From contig JBDUDX010000152.1 in NCBI GenBank assembly GCA_040002735.1, positions 1 to 26,803 of the forward strand: a stretch of 26,803 nt of DNA, read 5' to 3'. Positions 23,601 to 26,803 of the stretch are shown in pieces. Made by a program: the position numbers and the translations under genes. The notes beneath the pieces are model-generated. The model ran no database searches, was not told the DNA's origin, and worked only from the letters and a program-made list of their open reading frames with translations. The first letter of the stretch is position 1, and each line of letters opens with the position of its first letter. This stretch comes from JADGOV01 sp040002735 (lineage in GTDB: Bacteria; Actinomycetota; Actinomycetes; JADGOV01).

Positions 23601-24474
23601 TCTTCACCGGTCCGGGCTCGTGCTCGGCGGCCTTGAGGCGGAGTACGTCGAGTACCACGGAATCGAGGACCGGCTCCGCGAGGATCCGCCCCTCGAGGTT
23701 CTCCACCCCGGCCCACTCCCATAGCGCGGCTCGGACGGCCATCGCGTCCGCCGCCGCCGGCGGGTAACCGGCCTGGACCAGCAGGCCGTGCGCCTCCTTC
23801 AGCAACTCGCCGGAGAGCGGCCGCAGCCCGGCCGGGTCCGGACGGCCAAAGAACAGGTCATGCAAACCCAGCAGCCGCTCCAGTTCGGGTACCGGGACCG
23901 GCGAGTCGTCGACGCGCAGGTCGGCGTAGACATCGCTACCACCCCCGTACCCGCCGTCCGGGGTGACCACCAGCAGGGCGGCGGACTGCCGGCCGCGGCG
24001 ATCCCCGCCGGTCCGATCCCCGGCGATCAGTGCGGCGAGCAGACGCCGACCGAGTGGCAGGCTCGGGTCGGTACCGCGCCAGGCCTGTTCCATCCCGGTC
24101 AGCACCTCCTCGCCGGTGAGCATGTTGCCCTGGAGGGCGTACCCGTCCCCGGTCCGTCCGCCGGCCCAGTCGCTGCACCCCGTACCGGTGAAGGTCGCCG
24201 CGCCGCCGTCGCGGTCCACGACCCCGGCCTGGCGCTGCTCCCGAAGGTCGTCCCCGCCGGTGAGTGCGGCGAGCGTGTCCGCCGCGCTGCGTCCCGCCCG
24301 CAGCAATCCCAGCCCGTCCGGGCGGTACCTGAGGTTGGCGTAGGCCTGGGTGGCGACCGCTCCGGCGCCAGCGGCTGCGGCCGGCACCGCGGCTCCGACG
24401 GCGAGAAACGTCGAGGCCACCGCCACCCCCCACGCCGACCCGTCGGCACTGCGGGCAACGATGGAGAAGGTCAT
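23584..24474 (-). CDS. DUF1028 (Ntn-hydrolase-like) protein
   Basis: A 296-aa protein of the DUF1028 family, which has an Ntn-hydrolase-like fold. The start MTFSIVARSADGSAWGVAVA and the strand GAGAVATQAYANLRY (about 41-55) are the family's signature; ALQGNMLTGEEVLTGMEQAW and GGYGGGSDVYADLRVDDSP are also typical. The last 90 residues (a peptidoglycan-binding-like tail in some members) hold GELLKEAHGLLVQAGYPPAA, which resembles that kind of helical repeat. Function is unknown. The ATG at 24474 is chosen because the family begins there; it has a weak ribosome site, and the open frame to 24624 would overlap the phosphofructokinase gene. Divergent from pfkA over 94 bases. Confidence 0.88.
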   Translation of the reverse strand: MTFSIVARSADGSAWGVAVASTFLAVGAAVPAAAAGAGAVATQAYANLRYRPDGLGLLRAGRSAADTLAALTGGDDLREQRQAGVVDRDGGAATFTGTGCSDWAGGRTGDGYALQGNMLTGEEVLTGMEQAWRGTDPSLPLGRRLLAALIAGDRTGGDRRGRQSAALLVVTPDGGYGGGSDVYADLRVDDSPVPVPELERLLGLHDLFFGRPDPAGLRPLSGELLKEAHGLLVQAGYPPAAADAMAVRAALWEWAGVENLEGRILAEPVLDSVVLDVLRLKAAEHEPGPVKSTVQA

Positions 24475-24555
24475 GGGCGGCGAGCCTACCGGCGGAATGC
24501 GAGCCAGCGATGGGCCTGAAGGGGGACCCGCAGGAGCCCCGGGATCGGGACTGGT

Positions 24556-24561
24556 TAGGCT
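24556..24561 (+). promoter_or_regulatory. -10 box of possibly leaderless pfkA transcript
   Basis: TAGGCT at 24556-24561 fits TANNNT and lies 7 bases before the ATG at 24569, so transcription could start at the A of the start codon. This would explain why no Shine-Dalgarno is present there. No strong -35 hexamer is seen. Confidence 0.4.
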
Positions 24562-24568
24562 GCGCCGC

Positions 24569-25594
24569 ATGCGAATTGGAGTTCTCACCGGCGGCGGCGA
24601 CTGCCCCGGTCTCAATGCAGTCATCCGAGCCGTCGTCCGGCGGGGTATCGACCAGTACGGTCACGAGTTCGTCGGCTACCGCGACGGCTGGCGCGGGCCG
24701 CTGGAAGGCGTGACCACCCCACTGGGAATCCAAGAGGTCCGCGGGATCCTGCCGCGCGGTGGGACCATTCTCGGCTCCTCCCGGACCAACCCCTTCAAGA
24801 TCGACAACGGCTTACAGCAGATCGTGGAAAATCTCGGCAAGTCCGGGGTGGACGCCTTGATCGTGATTGGCGGCGAGGACACGCTCGGCGTGGCGAAGAA
24901 GCTGCACGACGAGGGCGTGCAGGTGGTCGGCGTACCGAAGACCATCGACAACGACCTCGGCGCGACCGACTACACCTTCGGCTTCGACACCGCGGTGAAC
25001 ATCGCGATGGAGGCCATCGACCGGCTGCACACCACGGCCGAGTCGCACCACCGGGCCCTGGTGGTCGAGGTGATGGGCCGGCACGCGGGCTGGATCGCGC
25101 TGCACGCGGGGCTGGCCGGCGGCGCCAACGTGATCCTGGTGCCGGAGCAGCCGTTCGACCTGACCGCGGTCTGCGACTGGGTCGAGCGCCGGTTCCAGAC
25201 GCACTACTCGCCGATCGTCGTCGTCGCCGAGGGGGCCACCCCCAAGGAGGGCACGATGGCGCTGGTGGCGGGGGAGAAGGACGCCTTCGGGCACGTCCGC
25301 CTCGGCGGCGTCGGGCAGATGCTGGCCGACGAGATCGAGAAGGCCACCGGCAAGGAGTCCCGCGCGGTCGTGCTCGGGCACGTGCAGCGCGGCGGCACGC
25401 CGACCGCCTTCGACCGGGTGCTGGCCACCCGCTTCGGCCTGCACGCGATCGAGGCGGTGGACTCCAAGCAGTGGGGCAGCATGACGGCGCTGCGCGGTAT
25501 CAACATCGAGCTGGTGAGCTTGGAAGAGGCCACCCGCGAGTTGAAGGTCGTACCGCCCGAGCTGTACGCCGAGGCCGAGGTTTTCTTCGGCTAG
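24569..25594 (+). CDS. pfkA: 6-phosphofructokinase (pyrophosphate-type residues)
   Basis: A 341-aa phosphofructokinase, the committed step of glycolysis. Substrate loop LTGGGDCPGLNAVIR (6-20), the catalytic PKTIDNDLGATDYTFGFDTA (123-142), VVEVMGRHAGWIAL, and VLGHVQRGGTPTAFDR are all present. In the numbering shared with E. coli PfkA, residue 104 is Asp (GGEDT, 101-105) instead of Gly, and residue 124 is Lys (PKTIDND) instead of Gly. This pair is the known mark of pyrophosphate-dependent enzymes, as in Amycolatopsis methanolica, so the phosphate donor may be PPi and the reaction reversible. The ATG at 24569 gives the family length; the open frame to 24350 overlaps the divergent gene. Confidence 0.93.
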   Translation: MRIGVLTGGGDCPGLNAVIRAVVRRGIDQYGHEFVGYRDGWRGPLEGVTTPLGIQEVRGILPRGGTILGSSRTNPFKIDNGLQQIVENLGKSGVDALIVIGGEDTLGVAKKLHDEGVQVVGVPKTIDNDLGATDYTFGFDTAVNIAMEAIDRLHTTAESHHRALVVEVMGRHAGWIALHAGLAGGANVILVPEQPFDLTAVCDWVERRFQTHYSPIVVVAEGATPKEGTMALVAGEKDAFGHVRLGGVGQMLADEIEKATGKESRAVVLGHVQRGGTPTAFDRVLATRFGLHAIEAVDSKQWGSMTALRGINIELVSLEEATRELKVVPPELYAEAEVFFG

Positions 25595-25621
25595 ATCTCC
25601 CAAGCTCCAGATCTCCCAAGC
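25593..25621. repeat. Short direct repeat after pfkA
   Basis: AGATCTCCCAAGC occurs at 25593-25605, starting in the pfkA stop codon, and again at 25609-25621, a 16-base period. It looks like a local duplication; no role is apparent. Confidence 0.7.
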
Positions 25622-25626
25622 CAAGA

Positions 25627-25657
25627 GAGCGGCGGGTCGCATCCGCGCCCGCCGCTC
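25627..25657. terminator. Bidirectional hairpin terminator
   Basis: GAGCGGCGGG at 25627-25636 and CCCGCCGCTC at 25648-25657 form a perfect 10-base GC-rich stem with an 11-base loop. It lies between the convergent pfkA and unknown gene and overlaps the stop of the latter. There is no U-run, which is usual in actinobacteria. Confidence 0.7.
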
Positions 25658-26120
25658 AGCTGTGCGCGACTCCCGGCTCAGGGCCGCGGCGGTCAGCGGC
25701 TACCAGATCGACGTCCGGCGGCAGGACCAGACCGGCGTCCATCAGCCCCCGCAGTAGATGGCGAAGCTGGGCAATGGGCAGCGCGCCGCGGGCGGGCCGC
25801 AACAGGTGTGGCACGCCGAGGGCACGGGCGGCATCCGTCGCGCAATCACTGATCGCGGCTTCCAAAGCGACCAGCCGCCGCACCCGCATGGCCTCCTTCG
25901 GCGATCGCTTCAGCGCCTCGTGGCGCAGCAAGAGCCGCCGCAGGTCCGCGGCCAACTCCTCGATGGGTGGATTGGTCGGGGTCAGCATCGGGTCCGTGGA
26001 ACGGTCCACAAGCCGAGCCCGTACCGCGCGGAACGCCCGTGGGGCGTGCAGGGCAGCCCCGATCACCAGCGTCGGAGAAAGCATCACGCCGACGATCTGA
26101 GCGGCCTTGACAAGGTCCAT
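25656..26120 (-). CDS. Unknown protein with N-terminal membrane helix
   Basis: I do not recognise the family. From the ATG at 26120 the protein has 154 residues: a probable N-terminal membrane helix (about 5-26, KAAQIVGVMLSPTLVIGAAL), a linker with NPPIEELAADLRRLLLRHEA, helical Arg-rich stretches (SPKEAMRVRRLVALEAAISD), and a Leu-rich C-terminal part (LPIAQLRHLLRGLMDAGLV). The cytoplasmic part appears all-helical. A longer form from 26207 is possible but its extra residues look unstructured, and neither start has a strong ribosome site. The gene converges on pfkA with the hairpin between them, and diverges from the ABC-transporter gene over about 285 bases. Confidence 0.65.
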   Translation of the reverse strand: MDLVKAAQIVGVMLSPTLVIGAALHAPRAFRAVRARLVDRSTDPMLTPTNPPIEELAADLRRLLLRHEALKRSPKEAMRVRRLVALEAAISDCATDAARALGVPHLLRPARGALPIAQLRHLLRGLMDAGLVLPPDVDLVAADRRGPEPGVAHS

Positions 26121-26252
26121 GTCAGGTCCCGAGGAAGTAGCGCCGAGGATGAGTAGACGGTACGCCCTCCGGCGCTGGTCCGGACAGAGCTCGGCCGAGC
26201 ATCCCACCTGTCCCTACGGACGACACAGCTTTGACGCGATGTCGTCAGATCC

Positions 26253-26282
26253 TTGACAAGGATCAAGAACGCCGCGCATAGT
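26253..26282 (+). promoter_or_regulatory. Promoter of ABC-transporter lipoprotein gene
   Basis: A perfect -35 TTGACA at 26253-26258 and CATAGT at 26277-26282, 18 bases apart, form the best vegetative promoter in the window. Transcription would begin near 26289. A small inverted repeat, CTTGA at 26252-26256 and TCAAG at 26263-26267, overlaps the -35 box. Confidence 0.6.
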
Positions 26283-26315
26283 ACCCGCTAGTTCATTTCC
26301 GTATGGCGTGTTCCG

Positions 26316-26325
26316 GTTTCGAAAC
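26316..26325. promoter_or_regulatory. LacI-like operator candidate
   Basis: GTTTCGAAAC is a perfect 10-base palindrome with a central CG step, the style of LacI-family operators that control sugar ABC transporters. It lies about 27 bases after the predicted transcript start and 80 bases before the GTG, suited to block transcription. The regulator gene is not in the window. Confidence 0.45.
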
Positions 26326-26405
26326 AGCAGACCGGCGCACCCAATTCGACGAGTCCGCAGCTGGCGTTGCTTGCCTCTCATGATCATCCCCGAAGGAGTG
26401 GGTCG

Positions 26406-26803
26406 GTGCTCGATAAGAGCGACATAGCAGGTTCAGAACCAGAGTATCCGCCCCGCTCGCCGATCCGGCCGCCGACAGCCGGCTGGGCTGGTCGACGCCG
26501 ATCGGTAGCGTCAGCGGTGGCCGCCACTGTCGCCGCGTCTACCGTGCTCGCTGCCTGCGGGGGCGGCAGCGGTTCCGGCGCAACACCCACGTTGACCTGG
26601 TACGTCAATCCGAACACCACCGGTACGTACGACAAGATCGCGAAGGCCTGCGCCCAGCAATCCGGCGGCAAGTACCGGATCTCGCTCGCTGTGCTCCCCA
26701 CCACGGCCGACGGCCAGCGGGAGCAGATCGTCCGACGGCTGGCAGCCAAAGACGCGACGATGGACTTCATGAACGTCGACCCGCCGTACACTACCGAGCT
26801 CGC
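26406..26803 (+). CDS. Sugar ABC-transporter substrate-binding lipoprotein (partial)
   Basis: The reading frame runs off the window; 132 codons are visible. GTG at 26406 is 7 bases after AAGGAG. A cytoplasmic N-terminus with Arg30-Arg32 precedes a hydrophobic segment ending in the lipobox VLAAC (Cys51), then a Gly/Ser linker and a strand LTWYVNPNTTGTYDKIAKAC that opens an extracellular solute-binding domain. MDFMNVDPPYTTEL later resembles the trehalose/maltose-type binding proteins. It should capture a sugar outside the membrane and deliver it to permeases likely encoded beyond the window. The long n-region before the signal segment is unusual and may mean a downstream start. The strong promoter and LacI-like operator upstream fit carbon-source control. 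Confidence 0.82.
   Translation, partial: MLDKSDIAGSEPEYPPRSPIRPPTAGWAGRRRSVASAVAATVAASTVLAACGGGSGSGATPTLTWYVNPNTTGTYDKIAKACAQQSGGKYRISLAVLPTTADGQREQIVRRLAAKDATMDFMNVDPPYTTEL

Noticed and set aside
26384..26791. 135-codon minus-strand frame at the right end
   Set aside because: It is antisense to the lipoprotein gene, which has a ribosome site, lipobox and binding-protein motifs.

Overview
The window is high-GC DNA from an actinobacterium. Many genes start with GTG, third codon positions are mostly G or C, and genes are tightly packed and often overlap by GTGA or ATGA. A phosphatidylinositol-mannoside glycosyltransferase (PimB type) lies beside a FadD15-type acyl-CoA ligase, SRPBCC proteins and a PlsC acyltransferase, an arrangement also known around fadD15-pimB in Mycobacterium. 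The gene content best fits Micromonosporaceae or a close relative, which is an inference. I see no tRNA, rRNA, CRISPR array, transposase or phage gene, so this looks like chromosomal core with some lineage-specific genes.

Layout. 1-103: intergenic repeats, one of which supplies the 3' end of an alpha/beta hydrolase gene (64-1014, minus). 1072-5493 (minus): a three-gene operon transcribed as DUF4331 secreted protein, membrane-anchored TPR protein, then a NicO-type metal transporter with a His-rich loop. 5622-6563 (minus): an unknown membrane-anchored protein. 6772-9359 (plus): an alpha-methylacyl-CoA racemase-like enzyme overlapping a coiled-coil NYN (YacP/Rae1-type) nuclease. 9441-9662: a 73-aa four-cysteine protein behind a possible DNA-damage promoter. 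9754-12470: two overlapping membrane metallopeptidase genes. 12555-13679: pimB. 13680-16922 (minus): fadD15, a sensorless histidine kinase and a NarL-type regulator. 17055-18743: two SRPBCC proteins and an endonuclease/exonuclease/phosphatase protein. 18783-18846: a second copy of the intergenic repeat. 18896-19876: aldo/keto reductase. 19886-22708 (minus): carboxylesterase, DUF2007-like membrane protein, and a LOR/SDH (archaeal-type ornithine cyclodeaminase) protein. 22879-23565: PlsC acyltransferase. 23584-24474 (minus): DUF1028 protein. 24569-25594: 6-phosphofructokinase with pyrophosphate-type residues. 25656-26120 (minus): unknown. 26406 to the end: the start of a sugar ABC-transporter lipoprotein with a promoter and a LacI-like operator.

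How the genes fit together. The centre and right are dominated by envelope and lipid functions: PimB mannosylates phosphatidylinositol, FadD15 activates fatty acids, PlsC acylates lysophosphatidate, and SRPBCC proteins may bind lipids. Central carbon metabolism (PFK, sugar uptake) sits at the right edge. The DUF4331-TPR-NicO operon on the left is the best candidate for a poorly described system: an exported metal-handling unit with two predicted calcium-type loops and a histidine-repeat loop. The second most interesting item is the small Cys4 protein with its PafBC-like promoter beside the NYN nuclease. No intergenic stretch exceeds 300 bases; the longest, 26121-26405, holds the promoter and operator of the ABC-transporter gene.
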